Assembly (NCBI GenBank): GCA_008360955.1
Contig: LUCM01004159.1
Coordinates: forward strand, 1-64,000
DNA from: Fasciolopsis buskii
Lineage: Eukaryota; Platyhelminthes; Trematoda; Plagiorchiida; Fasciolidae
Reading direction: 5' to 3'
DNA: 64,000 bases
Position 1 is the stretch's first letter. Each line of letters starts with the position of its first letter. The translations under genes and the position numbers were made by a program. Shown here piece by piece: positions 1 to 12,934 of the stretch. A model generated the notes under the pieces. It was not told the origin of the DNA, searched no databases, and saw only the letters and a program-made list of their open reading frames with translations.

Positions 1-146
1 GTATGTATGTATGTATGTATGTATGTATGTATGCATGTATGTATGTATGTATGTATGTATGTATGTGTGTATGCGTGTATGTATGTACGTATGTGTGTGT
101 CCGTGTATGCATGTATGCGTGTATGTATGTATGTGCGTATGTGTGG
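1..146. repeat. (GTAT)n microsatellite
   Basis: The window opens inside a tetranucleotide GTAT array that becomes interrupted (GTGT, GCGT, ACGT variants) before ending near 146. The reading frames through it give Tyr-Val-Cys-Met repeats, which are a by-product of the repeat and not a protein. Confidence 0.95.
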
Positions 147-2189
147 AGGTGGTATACATTTCGGTTGGGTTCTTCGCAATCCTTATTTAAGCTTTGGAGA
201 GAACCTATGGGTAATGTTAACAGCGTGCATGACTTATCTAAGAATGACAAGCTAAAAATTCGAACCACAGGTCCCCGCAGAAGAATGTGGAAAAACGGTC
301 TAAACATGTAAGACGTCTTCTGAATAGATATTTTGCCAAATGTTCAACGCGACCGATCTAGTTTTCTACGATGTGACTACACTTATTACTGTGTGAGCAA
401 TAAAATATTCCACGTCATTACTCGTCCGCCGGAAATTCCTTATATTCGTGGGTGCCGGGATTCAATGTGGACGCGTTCCACGATTCTAGTCCTATGTGTG
501 TTCTATCCACAAACCGACCTATGGTCGGGCTCGACTCATCAGTCACAAAATAAGCTTAGAAAACCCTCACATTGAGGCATTGATACCGATATCATTCACA
601 CACAAAATTACACATACATTCACTTTTAACAAGTGTCGCGAAAGTGATCTCATAACTTTATTGGAATTTCGCTCAGACTGATTCGATTCCGGAATGGAGC
701 ATGGATCTTTAATTTCCAGTTGTTTTTTATTTTGTTCTAGCATGGTATAAGAACGGTGATGATCAGATAGAATAACATGTGCAAAGGAAGATGGAATCGA
801 AAGAAACAGGGCTTTTCTTTCGTTGGATTGTCCTCCTACTGCCTAGGGCCCGCAGACAGACATACCACCATAGTCTAATCAGACGTGATTGGCCCTCGAG
901 CTTTGTTTCGAGACACCTAGTATCCAGACTATGAACGTGAATGTATAAAGCAACATGCCAGTCATTTTCTTGCATCATATGCGTCAGTGCTGAAAACTTT
1001 GAATGCTGGAGCGTTTCGCTGTTACAAAGAAACTAATGTAAAATCGATGATCAAAGGCGAACTACCCGAACGCATCACATCATACCTTTCGGCTTTTGGA
1101 ATATATGGATACCTGACCAGTATTGCTTCCAACTGAAGCAATGTTCGCAGAAACGGAAATGTGGCTCACGCCCATGTTTGATCTGGCGCAAAAGCGATGG
1201 ATGTTTGTGTAAAAAGGAACTGGGTGTGCATTTCATAATTTGGAAAGATAATGCACGAGATCAGTGATAACCAAACATTTGACTAAGATTGGATATAAGG
1301 GTGACTCACACGAGTAACCCAAACTACCGCACCAACCAGTGCAAAACGTGGTGTATTGCGAAGGCTGTGACAACCGTGTAGGTTAGTCCGATTTCGTGCA
1401 CACAAAAACAGACGACAGTGGATCTTCTGTTAACCTGGTTACTTTCACTTTCACTCACTTGGTTACCCAGTTCCCTGTCCGGCAGCTTTTCCTTTCCATT
1501 TGATGCCTACTTCATGTTTTCATTCGCTCATTATTATTGTGTACTACCACTATTAATGAACGTTTGAATGAGTTTGCCATCGCGCTAGCATGACTGGTCA
1601 TTATGGACTTGAGATCTTTTGTTTGACTGACCAACATAAGAAGTCTTGTCCGTTATAATATACATTGTAACATCGTAGCATATAACGGTAGAAATGCGGT
1701 CCTAATATCCATGCAGACGGCATGTACCGTGGTCCATCTGCGAATTGTCCCTAGAGAATCACAGGGCGCGAACGGCTGTTTTTGAATATTGATTTACAAA
1801 AATATATATATTTATTCAGAAATCCGAAAAAGTGTGCGAAGTAGTGTATTTACGTACTCGTACTGAACAGCGATGGACCCTTTGAGGCTAGGAGCATACG
1901 TAAAATTTCTTGAAATGCAAACTCATTGGGATCTCGGGGACAACGAACACGATGCGTTCACTTAGGAATGACATCGGTGGCTAGTGAAAAATAATTCGTA
2001 ACTGGTACGACTGTCAATACACAATGCTAACGTTTCGAGCAAGATTCCGGATATCCTCGACTTTAGTTGCTGTGTCAGATGCTCCCGTGCGATGGAACAT
2101 ACGGTGACATCGGTCAACGGAGGTCGAGTGTAAGCAAGGTTATTAAAACAGATTCATTGTTAAGAACTGATGGAGCGTTAAGTAGAGTA
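147..2189. other. intergenic, no supported gene
   Basis: All reading frames here are short (up to about 80 codons), overlap each other on both strands and show no recognisable domain. I see no tRNA-like boxes and no convincing exon bounded by splice sites. Confidence 0.5.
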
Positions 2190-3590
2190 CCAAGGCTACA
2201 TTGGGCCTTCCAGTTATGCCTGCAAGTGAATCAGTGGAGATAGATAGAAGCCTTCCACCCGAAATGGTGATCAGGGAGATACGCTTTTTGAAAAAGCACA
2301 AAGTAACTGGGTCAAACGGATTGTCGCGGTCAGTCTTTGAGGACAATGGCGCAGCGTTGATGTTGGAGTTTACAAAACTCATGGAATCAACCTGGGAAAG
2401 GGTTGGTGTGCATCGGTGATTGAACCGATTTACAAGAAAGGTGATAAATCCTCATGTGGTAAGTTTCTCGTCCGAACTCCCCGGGGGGCCTTATTCTCCG
2501 CCGCTTATCTAGTAGACTTGAAAACAGGTTTTCGTCCCTATCGATGGTATATTGACCAAATTTTCACTCTGTGACGATTCTTACAACCTATGCACGTTTT
2601 GCAGACGAGTTCTGCCTTCCTCAAGCTCAAAGTGGTGCTCAACTCAGTCGATCGTGCAACTGAATGTTGTGCCGGGAAAGTTCACTTCACTTGTCTGAAT
2701 TCTGTATTCAAATAGCCGGTGCCGAGCTCATGCTCAGGACCTTTTTACTCGAGTTCACCATGAGAAGTGGTGCTCATCAGGATTGACTCTTTTTATCTTT
2801 ACTTTTCAAGTTTGTCAGTGATATCGTTATGGAGATAGCCCACTCCTCTAGAGAAAATAGTGGCATTGATATGTGGTCAGATAGAAACTTGTTTGACTTA
2901 GAATATGAGTTGGACGTTTAGGTACTGAGTAAAAATCCAATTAAGCTGAAAGTTTTGTTTGATCATCTGAATGAGAGTGTACTTATGACTGGGACGTGTT
3001 TTACAACTTAGAAGTGTTGCAAGTGTTGCAAGACTGGATTGGCTCAAAAGCAAACCTTGTTCTTGCAGGAGAAACACTGATTGATGTGGATAGATCTAAT
3101 TAATTTTGTGGTTGTATCTCACTTGGTGATCGTGCGTCAGATGAAGTATCTTCTCGCATACAAAAGGCCCGGTTGGTGTTTGTTAACTTGAAGCATCTAT
3201 GGCACCGGCGTGACATCCGGTTGTCGACAAAAGATCTAGTGCGCGTGGCAGCAGTCAGGTCAGTATTTCTCTATGGTGCTGAAACATGGCCGTTGAGAGG
3301 ATATGCGAACACTTTCGTTGTTTGATGAAGGTTTTCTTCTTAGTATTGATAGACTATGGTGGGAGAATTTTACAAGTAATTCAAAGATTAGGCGTAATAT
3401 ACTGAGTCTTAGAGTTCAGTAGTTTGAACAGCCATTGAATCAGAGTAGGTTAAAGTGGGTGCGGAAAATGTTGCCTCTTTCTATGAGGCGACTAACTGAT
3501 TTGAAGATGGTTAGAAGTGGGAGGCCAATGATATGGGTAAAAAAGGATGAAAACGCTAACTTGCGGACTGCCTCTTGTCGGTGTAGCTAG
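2190..3590 (+). mobile_element. decayed RTE-type non-LTR retrotransposon (family C), RT to C-terminus
   Basis: Broken pieces of a reverse transcriptase polyprotein occur in the expected order. The start of the RT domain is at 2201-2419 (IREIRFLKKHKVTGSNGLS, matching the usual LKxxKxxGxDG box). A degraded active-site region lies near 2895 (LEYELDV where LEYADDV is expected). Then come a piece around 3030 (DWIGSKANLVLAG) and the post-RT region at 3140-3300 (SDEVSSRIQKARLVF, NLKHLWHRRDIRLS, YGAETWPL). The C-terminal tail (RLKWVRKM) follows to about 3560. Many frameshifts and stops separate them, so it is a dead, 5'-truncated copy. The relic at 8570-9480 belongs to the same family. The boundaries are approximate. 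Confidence 0.8.
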
Positions 3591-3934
3591 ATTACCTGTT
3601 TGAGGTCCTCGAGATCCCCTGAAGCGACCATTGGAAACAATAGGTGATATGGCTCAGTGCCGCATTCAGTGGCATCCTTGTATTTGAGACCTTTTTCTTC
3701 TGCATAGTTCCTCAATTTGGTATTTTTCCTTCTATCATCAGTATTCACCGTAATTGTTTCTGTTTGAGGAGATGGTGCTGTGACGTCGCAAAGAAAACGA
3801 GAGCACGTTGGAGCAAGATTAATGTTTGTAAAAACTGAAAATTGGAACTGGTCCCAGAATTGATGTCTTAGTATGTTATTTACTCCACACTTGGGAGCCA
3901 ACCGTCCGTTGAACAAGTCGTTTATTGAACGCAC
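3587..3934 (-). other. unassigned open reading frame, 115 codons
   Basis: An open frame on the minus strand abuts the 3' end of the family C relic. Its C-terminal half is charged (NTDDRRKNTKLRNYAEEKG) and ends TEPYHLLFPMVASGDLEDL before a stop. I do not recognise a family. It may be an exon of an unknown gene, part of the repeat 3' region, or chance. Confidence 0.2.
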
Positions 3935-6900
3935 GTCGACAGATATCTATTATGTGTGATAAACAAATGAATCGATGCAATAAACGAGCGTTCGTCACGT
4001 GATAAATAATTGGGCAAGCCAACGGTATATTTTTGTATGTAAGCAGTGTCCATTTGTTTGCAGTGTGCATGTTTTCACCTGCTTATGCTAACCTTCTATT
4101 AACCTTCTCTCCAAAGAAACAACTGATTCGTATGAATTCTTGTATGTACCAGCGAAAAATCTTTTGGTCAGGTTTCGAGAGCTCACTGATGCAGTATGGA
4201 CCTTCTTTGAGAGGGACAATTTTTTCTTTCCCGTCACTGGTAATAAAAATGTGCCAAAACTAAGCCTAGTGCAGCTGTTCTTCATTATTCTTATCTGAGG
4301 TCCTTAGACTGCAAAATCTTTCGGTGTGATGTCATGTGATTTTGCAACCGTTTGCTCAAATACTGCCTATGATATTACCTATTTGGTTAACAAGCATCGT
4401 TGGTATTTACTGGTGTGTGGGGAATGACGGAAATCACGGACATAAACTTCACCGTTTTCGTTAAAACAACATGACTTTGCACAGTGGTGTCTGTCATAGC
4501 CCTCCATTAATTGGTTATTCCAGTGTGGGTCATACAATTTCTAGCTGCATTTGCGTGAGTGTGCCAAGGCAAACTTCTGCTGGTGATGTTATTTGAGATG
4601 ACTGCACCAGGGGTTGAACGATGTGACATCGTAAAGCCTTGTGGTTTATTTACAAAACGTTCCGCCCAACCGTTCGATTGGGGTTATAAACTGGGCTCCG
4701 TACCCGTCGAAGCCCCCTGGAGCGACATAAATTTGTGAACTCGGTTGAGATGGATCGTGAATCATCATTTCAGCGATTCTAAGTTTTTCGGACAGCAGTC
4801 TCAGGATAACGATGGTATTTCAAGAAACAGTCAGTTTAATTGGAAACGGTTCTGTTCACCTTAAATAATCATTAGTTAATACGATGAGAGAGTATGGAAT
4901 CAATGAATCTGCGAAGATGGCGTGAACTTGTTGCCATGGTATGGACGGTATTGACTGAGTGCAGAGCATAAATTTGATGGACATCCTGCAGAGCGATTCC
5001 GTACTCAGCCCGTAATTATAGCTCCGGGTTAGCGCCCTTATACGTTTCATGTCAGGTTGACCGTCTTGTAATTGTTCAGGCAACCCGAGTAATGTCTCAG
5101 TTACTATGCCTTCAGATAACATCAGACAGACATCGACAACCATGAGGGGATGTTTCAGGGTAAAATTGTTTACAGTTGTGGTCAGTGATATTCCGACGCC
5201 CGCCAGTCTTAGAAGCAAATTATTCGTATGAGCTCAAGGTTTAGTTTGATTCCCTTTTGTATCGTGCTGAACATTACCGTCCAGGTTTGAATTTATTCCT
5301 GGAAAATTTGTTATAATTCGGAAGTGACTTCGAATGGTGACTGGTACGTTCGGTTTTACCAAACCATATAGTATGTCAGCGTGCTTGGGTCTACCTGATC
5401 ACGAAATCATGCCCAAGTGGTGCATTTTCAAATCGTTGTAGTCGGTTTGCGGTGTGAACCGGGATGCAGTTTTAGCGTCCAAGTTGGTAGTAGTGATTCC
5501 AATCCATACACAACGTCAAAGTTCTACCACAAAATATCATGTAGAATTTGCTCACTACAAATACTGTAAACTCTGCCTTCATTAATCAGCACCTTCTCTC
5601 GCAATTTCTCAGGCGTGTTTGACAACTTTCACCCGGGTTACATTGTTTCTCATCGGCAAAAGATACCTATGTGCTTTGGACATTGTGGTCAGTTCTTTTC
5701 TACTAACCGCAAAACATCATCTCGACAAAAGCATACTGGACCTCAAAAGAAATAAACCACTCGTCTAGGGGAGTAGAGGACCATTACTGAGATACACATT
5801 TTATCATCATAAATTAGCTACACCGAAAATATGATGACCTGGATAGAAAGGAAATTCAGTGTATTATACTTTAGCCAAGAGATAACGACAGGGGAATTTT
5901 TACGGGTAGGTTTATTTGATGGATTGAAGTTTAATTTGAAATCCGATGTTCATCTTGATAACTTGCACTTTGCAGAATGATGATAGGTGTGCACGAATCT
6001 ATCGCGTGCTTAGTTGGGGTTAGGCCTACGTGGCTGACTTGTGCATTCCACAATTTTCGCTTTTGGAAGAACCGAACACAGAATGTTCTGTAGTCTGTAA
6101 TAAACTCTGAGTTCACAGTCTATGCGAATCTCGCGCACCAAAATCAACCGGGGGACGGGAGTGGAGGGAACGGGAAAGCCTTCATTTTCGAATGTCGGCG
6201 GATGGGTAAATCTCACATCTGCTTGGTCTGCGTGATCCAAAACGGGCCCAGTAAGTTGGTCCTCCGACCAACGTCCAATTAGATCGGGATTAGAACACCA
6301 TCAGATTTTCGGTGTTCTTGTTTTTTGGCTAATGGGACATATGCCCTATCAACACCGACTCAGTCAGAAGTGGTCGTCTTGATAACAGAATTCTGGTACA
6401 CATTTCGAGCAAGCCTTAATAATAGAGAAAAAAACAAACGTGCCGCTCTTGGAGGCTACTGGGTGAGCAAGTCCCAATCAAGCTGTACAGGCGAGTTCGT
6501 CGCTGTTAGCATGACTACAACGGACTTGTTCATCGTAAACGGATCCGGTTATGCGAATGGGATGGTTGGCTCAGATGTATACGCGTGATTCGTTCGGTGC
6601 TCTTGTCTTCATCGACCAGAAAACTGTCTCACCCAACGCACATGGGCCTTTTTTCAAAAACAAAAAAATAGCAGCGTTGAGGACAAGGAATTACAACCGA
6701 CCAAAGACGATTTGAAACAAAGCTGCACCAAGCCGAGTATTGGAAAGCATCCAAATAGGCACATCCTATTTCTTCGTGAAATCTGTGCGAGTATTATGTT
6801 CCCCTTAACACGATTAAGTTTGCTAAAGATCACACTAACTGTAATACAAGGACACAAGATAGCCGCGTTGCACAGGAAGTACGATTTGATCAAGAGAGAT

Positions 6901-7601
6901 TTAGGAAGCAGTTGTCTAGTGACCGAATTCGGCAAACCCTTTTGGCTAGTCGGGTTTGCTTCCGACGAACAGCTCCACTGCAAGGATGCAGACCGAGGCG
7001 AATTCGCCCGCTCGGTTCGACTGAGGCTTTCTCACTATGGGATTTGCCAAAGAGACATCAGTTTTGCCTTACTATGATCTGTGAAAAATGTCCGCAAGAC
7101 TTTCGCTGGCTCAAAGTCCATTTCTAAAGAGAGTTTGGCCAGTAAATTTTCTCCATTCCTAAACATTGCTTTTATCGGTTCTTCATTTAGTCGGATCACA
7201 CTAACAAAATTAAATGTCAAGGTTCCCGAGCTTGGTACTAAATTGACACAAAGGCATTCATTCGGCCTATGTATTTGGTGATGCTAGTGAAAATGGATTG
7301 ACAAAACGAATATCAAAGTCTAGAGTAAAACTTAACTTATAAACGTAGTCGTAAACGCCTCGTTATTGCCTGGTAAGGAGAAGGGGTGGGGAAGATCGTT
7401 CAATAAACTTTGACCCAGTTCATTTCGGATTTCGGATCTGGGTCGCTATCCAGTCAAACACAAAACTGGTCCAAATACTGCTCGAATACAAGTATCATAT
7501 TTTGTAACCTGAGTGTGTTTATACAGTTCCACTGAAAAACAAGGGGGCTTGGTGAGCCTGAATCATTGTCAGAGAATAAATGGGGATGAGTGAAATTAAC
7601 G

Positions 7602-7602
<1 letters not shown>
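3935..7602. other. intergenic, no supported gene apart from one open frame
   Basis: Only short overlapping frames are present apart from the one at 4856-5218. The region around 6650-7080 has frames of about 110-120 codons open on both strands at once. None has a recognisable motif, so I do not call them genes. Confidence 0.45.
4856..5218 (-). other. unassigned open reading frame, 120 codons
   Basis: This frame contains LLGLPEQLQDGQPDMKRIRA and several hydrophobic stretches. I cannot place it in a family. Nothing around it shows clear splice sites. It could be a single-exon fragment, a repeat remnant or a chance frame. Confidence 0.2.
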
Positions 7603-7649
<47 letters not shown>

Positions 7650-7658
7650 CATTATTAT
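7603..7658. repeat. (ATT)n microsatellite
   Basis: About 18 ATT units run with one C interruption near the right end. Trinucleotide arrays of this kind are common in animal intergenic DNA. Confidence 0.95.
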
Positions 7659-8569
7659 CCCTCAGCTGCCTTTAATTCAGAAATTTGAAATGTAACATAC
7701 ATTTTCATTTTGCGCTAATGCATGACAAGTCCTGTGGCCAATTAGCTCTGATGTTTTCGTATACGCAGTTTTCCTCTCGATATCCAAAAATTCAGAGCTG
7801 CATTGGAACAAGGCAAAATTACGCAGTCATAGTCTCCAAGTCGAATGCTGATTTTGGCCTAAACTGTCACAATCGAATTCGTAACCAAACTGGCAATGAA
7901 AATTCTGATGTCCTAGAAGGATTTTTAAAATCTCATCCAGCGCCTGGGTATTACCGACATAGCATAAAGAAATGCTTGCTCTGAAAAGTGGTGGTAGGGC
8001 GAAAATAAAATTATAAAACGAATACGTAAAAATTCTTTGGGATTACGTAGATACAAATCTCCAGTATACATGGCCTCAAATAAAAAGCCGACATCGATTA
8101 TGTTTCCCCCAGTGTTGGGTAAGTATCTCATCAGTCGATCGGTTTTGGTGCAGCCATCATTCGATATTCGAATAGATGACTCATAGAAAAGAACACCGAT
8201 GGAGTCTAAACCAGAACAAAGATTTCAGTTGCTTGAAAGCCACTGACTGAGACATTAAGACATATCACCCAGTGCATCCAATGGCCTCTTGGGAGGGTCA
8301 TGTGGAACCCAACTCGACAGTCCTGTGAATCAACAAGATCGGTCAACTGGTTAAGGTTTTCAGACCGTTCGCTATATCACTGACTCACATATTCGACTCA
8401 TCTTCAAACTACCATCTACCTCGACGAAGTGTGCAGCGTACTGCGTGCATGCGCAAAACACGTCCAAATCACTCAAATCTATTCTTAGTGTCCTTCCTAA
8501 AGCATGCATTCCAGCACTTTAAACATGACCTCCCAGTTACTGACAGAATTTCGCAACCATATTATACCA
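7659..8569. other. intergenic, no supported gene
   Basis: A 99-codon plus-strand frame (7685-7984) has no recognisable motif. The right part may hold the 3' untranslated region of the minus-strand relic that follows, but I cannot show it. Confidence 0.4.
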
Positions 8570-9480
8570 ATGCTGCTAACAAAACGGTGATTAAATAGGG
8601 AAAGCTTTTGCATATATACCGTCCTTAACGGCCATGTTTCAGAGTATGATTGACTTTACTACCAATACGTTAATTCGACCATTGATCGATTATCGGATGT
8701 CAAACCGACACCCTAGGCTGATGGATGCCACCTGGGCCTTCTGTATTTGCGAAGATACCTTACTCGATATTCGACTACTTGGTGAAATGTAACCGCCCGG
8801 ATAACGAAACTTATCTGTTTCGTTTAGCTCCTCCCATCTAAGAACAAGGTTGGTTTTCGAGCCCGTCCATTCGCGTAAAGCATTTTGTATGTCGAAGGTG
8901 CAGAATACATTCCAAACTTACCTTCATAACAATTCAGATGATCAGAAGAATTCACAGTTTACTTGGGTGACAATTTAGAAATAAGACGTCGTTTGCTCAT
9001 TGTAAGTCAGACAACTTATTATTTGAGCAAATATCAGTGTTACTATTTTTATATACGTACGAGGCTATCTTCGTTATCGTATCAGTTATAAACTTGGAAA
9101 TAGAAATTGAAAGACGGCAACCCAGACAAACACCAGTTCTCGCGGAGCATTCGAGTGAAAGATCGCCGTAATCAGGAGCCCAGCTTCGGCTGTTTGAATA
9201 CAGAGACCGGAAAAGTGAAATGAATTCCTGTGGCATACCTTTCATTAAAAGACAGACAGAATTATCAGGTCGAATGAGTCAATGGCCGTTTTCAGACCAA
9301 GAATCACAGAATTAGTGAGCCTGCAGCAGTTTGTCTATGTTCGAAGATTCGTCTAATAGTGAATACTTGTCCAATATAACCCGACTATTCAGAAACCAGA
9401 TGGATTCTCACGCATACACATTTCGCGGGCATTAGCCGATACGTGTAGGATAATGCTCGTGTCCAGCTTCTTCCATGGCT
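8570..9480 (-). mobile_element. decayed RTE-type non-LTR retrotransposon (family C), minus strand
   Basis: Read on the minus strand, the order is that of an RTE polyprotein. A degraded RT palm stretch (LKTAIDSFD, from the usual LKAAFDSVDR) lies around 9260. At 9245-8997 is a clean RT piece with KGMPQEFISLFRSLYSNSR, then CLGCRLSISISKF (from GVRQGCPLSPFLF) and NTDICSNNKLSDL. At 8930-8640 is the post-RT region with WTGSKTNLVLRWEELNETD, ISPSSRISSKVSSQIQKAQ and a degraded ETWPL area. Frameshifts and stops break it throughout. It is the same family as 2190-3590 and 40540-40800. Ends are approximate. Confidence 0.85.
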
Positions 9481-11307
9481 TTTACGTAAGGATTTATCAC
9501 CTGTCTTTTATATAGCTACAATCATCGATTTACACCAATTCTTAGGAGATTGCTGGATTTTCCAGGTTGATTCCAGGAGCCTTGTTCACTCCAATGTCAA
9601 CACTTCAAAACAGCATTTCTAAAAGGATGGAGACAGCTGACCCGGTTCTGCTTCTCCGTGCCTACTTCCCTGATGACTTCCTATTCTGATGGAGGACAGA
9701 TGCCTATCCGTACCGTTTCTGATGCCCATATAAGTGGAAGGTCTACTATGACAGTCAGTTAACTAAAATATTCCCCGGTTCTTTTTCCAATTCTTCACAC
9801 AGAATACTTGTGACTGAATCAGCGAGTCTTCCTTCCTTGGACCGGTTTTCCTAGTCAGTCGAGAAATTTTGAGACCATGACCGACTGCTGAAGACTTTTT
9901 TACTTCCTTACATTTTCCTGTCCACCCATGCAGATGACCATTTCTCAGATTCCTGGTCGGTTGACCTCTCAGAGTTTTACGCGTCTCATTTTATTTGACA
10001 TGGGGAGGGAGGGATCTGTGAGCATCCAACAGAGCAAATGAAGCCGAATATACCAACCGCTTCTAAAGTTTACACGATCTAGGGTCCTCTATGGCAGTTT
10101 CCTCTGAGCGAAAGGCTTCTTGGATTTGCTCTCAGTGTCCAAGCGGATTCCGGGCGTTTCGCTGTGACGTCAGTTGCGATGGAACTGAAGTCGACGATTA
10201 TCATCCAGTATTGGCTGTGCATAACGATTGATTTTGTTGTAATCACAGACTAGGTGCAAACAAATGCGGGCTCGCACCAAAGCTTGATTCGCGTCCACAA
10301 ATGTGGATCAAAATTATCTGCGAACTTCGACTGATCCATGTCACTGGTGACAAGTGGGATTGCCATTAATTTTATTTCAACGATTTGAAGATGAAACTGA
10401 TTGCCAGATGACTCGGTGTTGCTTTTTGTGACAAACGTTTGTTTACCAGAAACGGTCTGTGTTTGAAACAACCCTGGGGAAAGCGACTAAAGCTGTCGGT
10501 GAGATCGAATGGAACAGAAGACCGTCCTCAGATGTGCTCTTCGCTCCGGCTAATTAGCCAAGTTGGGCGATGAAATTGCAAGCAAAGTCCATAAATGACG
10601 TTGGGTGCACATTTCTCAGTAATCGGAAAACTCCCGGTAGAACTCGTCTTTGTCCCCAGGTGAGCTGGAGTCAGTGGACACAAACATAGGTGCGACGAAC
10701 GAACAAATGATCTGGGGTAACCAGACTATTTGACCATGAACCCTGTCTTGAGAAAGGTTACCCGAGGTAGCCGAAACGTCGGGCAATTACACATCCTACC
10801 GACAACGCTGTGTTACTGACTTTTGAGCGATTGCATACATGACTGCATCTCAATTACGAATAGTGATCACACAGGCGGGATCTTTTATGTGCCCTTCTGA
10901 GGCGGAGCATACATCCATTTTAAAAGTTTCAGGAGCTACATTTAAGCCAACTTGTTGCTTCATTTGGTTTATCGTGAGGAAACTGGACACACCCAGATGA
11001 AGTGAATAATTGGGCTTAAGTAATGCGTGAAGTATTTTCCACCCTTCTGCTAATATTACCGTCAGATAAACCTATGGAGTCGCAATTTTTCGTCCAATCT
11101 TGCGCAATCCCTTTGGTGGAAGAACGCACGACGGTAAGGTTTTCTGTAAACGGAATGCTGGAGGCATTTGGGCGAGCAGGATTGAACAGCAGTGCACATC
11201 GCAAAGGGGATCATTCTTTGAGAAGCCTAATGGGAGCCTTCAATTCAGAAGTCTGACCCACTAGGCGTTGAGTACGGTACAGGAGCTCTGAACAGAAGTA
11301 TACTTAC
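9481..11307. other. intergenic, no supported gene
   Basis: No frame has a recognisable domain. A short dispersed repeat lies at 10747-10794 and is listed separately. Confidence 0.4.
10747..10794 (+). repeat. short dispersed repeat ending in a GAAACGTCG motif
   Basis: The stretch runs CTTGAGAAAGG, TACCCGAGGTAG, CCGAAACGTCGG, then a run to ACAT. The same pattern occurs on the minus strand at 59711-59756 (CTTGAGAAAG, GGTAGTCGAAACGTTG). I infer a shared repeat tail. Its family is not known to me. Confidence 0.6.
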
Positions 11308-11479
11308 CAATATTCATCCTACTGAAGTAATAGACAATAGGGTCGTGATTTCCCTGCACGAAAATCGACGTAGTGTGGAATTTGTCGTGTTTGTGTGGCC
11401 CATAAAGCTCTCCGTATGGGTTTCTGTTGCCGTGGTTTTCGCCAAGCAGGAAGACGATTAAAGTTAACAAATTCTGAAT
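11308..11479 (-). CDS. internal exon of an unidentified protein-coding gene
   Basis: This is a clean exon on the minus strand. A pyrimidine-rich acceptor (TTATTTTCAG) ends at 11480 and a strong donor (GTAAGTATA) starts at 11307. The 172-base exon is open in one frame for 57 codons, starts in phase 0 and ends with one base of the next codon. It encodes a short hydrophobic stretch (LLTLIVFLLG), then a polar segment with GELYGPHKHDKFHTTSIF and VQGNHDPIVYYFSRMNIG. A membrane or secreted protein is possible from the hydrophobic start, but I do not recognise the family. Neighbouring exons are not identified. The splice sites are the main evidence. Confidence 0.55.
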
Positions 11480-12934
11480 CTGAAAATAACCTGTTCACAA
11501 GACGATGAGAAGCCCCTGACTGAAAGTCTATCTACTTATGCTCGTTGTTCTTGTACTCACTTGCATCCCATTGAGTTGTCGGCTCAAATTAGCCCCAACG
11601 TGAAGTACTAGGAGGCGGCTTTTTCAGGCTTCTACCCACTAACCTTCCAGGCATGACTCAATCAACTGCTTGAGATAAGCTATCCTGTATAGCTCGTTTG
11701 GTCACGGACGCGCGCAAGCTGACAAACCACGTCAAGGTGCAGACTGATCGTGATGTTTTAAAGGGGTTAGCCATTGAGTCCTCGGTGGATCAGAGGCTAC
11801 ACGGCAGGAACGCATAGGTGCGAGAAAGCGCCGACTAGCGAAGGGAGGAAGTGTGCAGAGCGTTTATCTCTCTATGTCAAAATTAATCTCTCAGCTTTTG
11901 CAGGTGTTTGAAATAGGTGCGACACGATCTTTTATGAGTTACCTGGAGATCCATGGAACAGCAGTGCCCCAGTGCTTTGTTCGGAGGTGTTTTCTGTGAA
12001 AATGGGAACAGACGTAAGTCAATGTGTCAGCATCAAGCTAGATAACAATAACCGTTTCAATTGGTTAAGTGCCGGTCAGCATTCTACTGAAACAGCGTCA
12101 CTTGGAATCTTGTTTCAGCAAAGTATTAAATAAAACCCGTATAACAGACACACCTGGATTGAAATTGTTTCGGTAGTTACAAAGACCACGAGTTAATTGC
12201 TGACCCCGTTTTATTTGTAACTGGAAGAGTTTGACTAACAGTGGCCATCTTGGACGTATATAGATGACGTTTCCATTGATGATAGATCCAAGAAGTTTTA
12301 TACTTAGAAAGAAGCATCATCTGAAAAAAGCAACTAAGTATTATATAAGACTTGGCCTAGACTTTCTTCTGGCCTATCTAAGGATTGGTCACGGTAACAA
12401 TATTATCCACTTGAGCCCGTGGAGACAGATGACTAGTAAACACTGTGCCAGTTATCTGTCTGAATGCTAATAGTGTAATTGTGTCCCGAATATAATCCTG
12501 TGTTAACATTACCCTCGGTGACCGCTGGTGATTAGCAATTCCTTTCTGGTATCATCTATTTAGATCTAGAGATAAGGAAACAGAGATTCTGGGGAAAATT
12601 TTTGCCTTTGTCGAGTCTAGAAAATAGGGCCTCTGAAATCAGTAATGGATGCTGATATGTCCCCGACTGGTCACCAGGCCCAGTGGAAAAAACGGCATAT
12701 TCTAACGCAGCAATTTGCCTTCTTATCCGTACGGCGGGAGTATTTCACTCTATTGTTACTGAGACTTGGAGTCAGTCGGGCTCCTCAGCTGTAGAGTTCA
12801 AAGTAGTACGTGAAGCTCATGGTAAAAAATCAGCTTGGAACCTGGTTGTGGATGAAAAATAGCCCTAACGATTGTGCGCAGTTCAAAACCTGACTGAAAT
12901 AGTTCAGGAAGTTCGGTTGGCAGACTGCTGACAA
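11480..12934. other. no supported gene
   Basis: This would be intron or intergenic sequence upstream of the 11308-11479 exon. I see no exon here with both good splice sites and a recognisable product. Confidence 0.4.

Noticed and set aside
3..311. Cys/Tyr/Met-rich open frames at the window start
   Set aside because: They are translations of the GTAT microsatellite and have no independent coding support.
6654..7127. Overlapping frames of 109, 121 and 71 codons on both strands
   Set aside because: No domain, no splice sites and opposite-strand openness at the same place; most likely chance.
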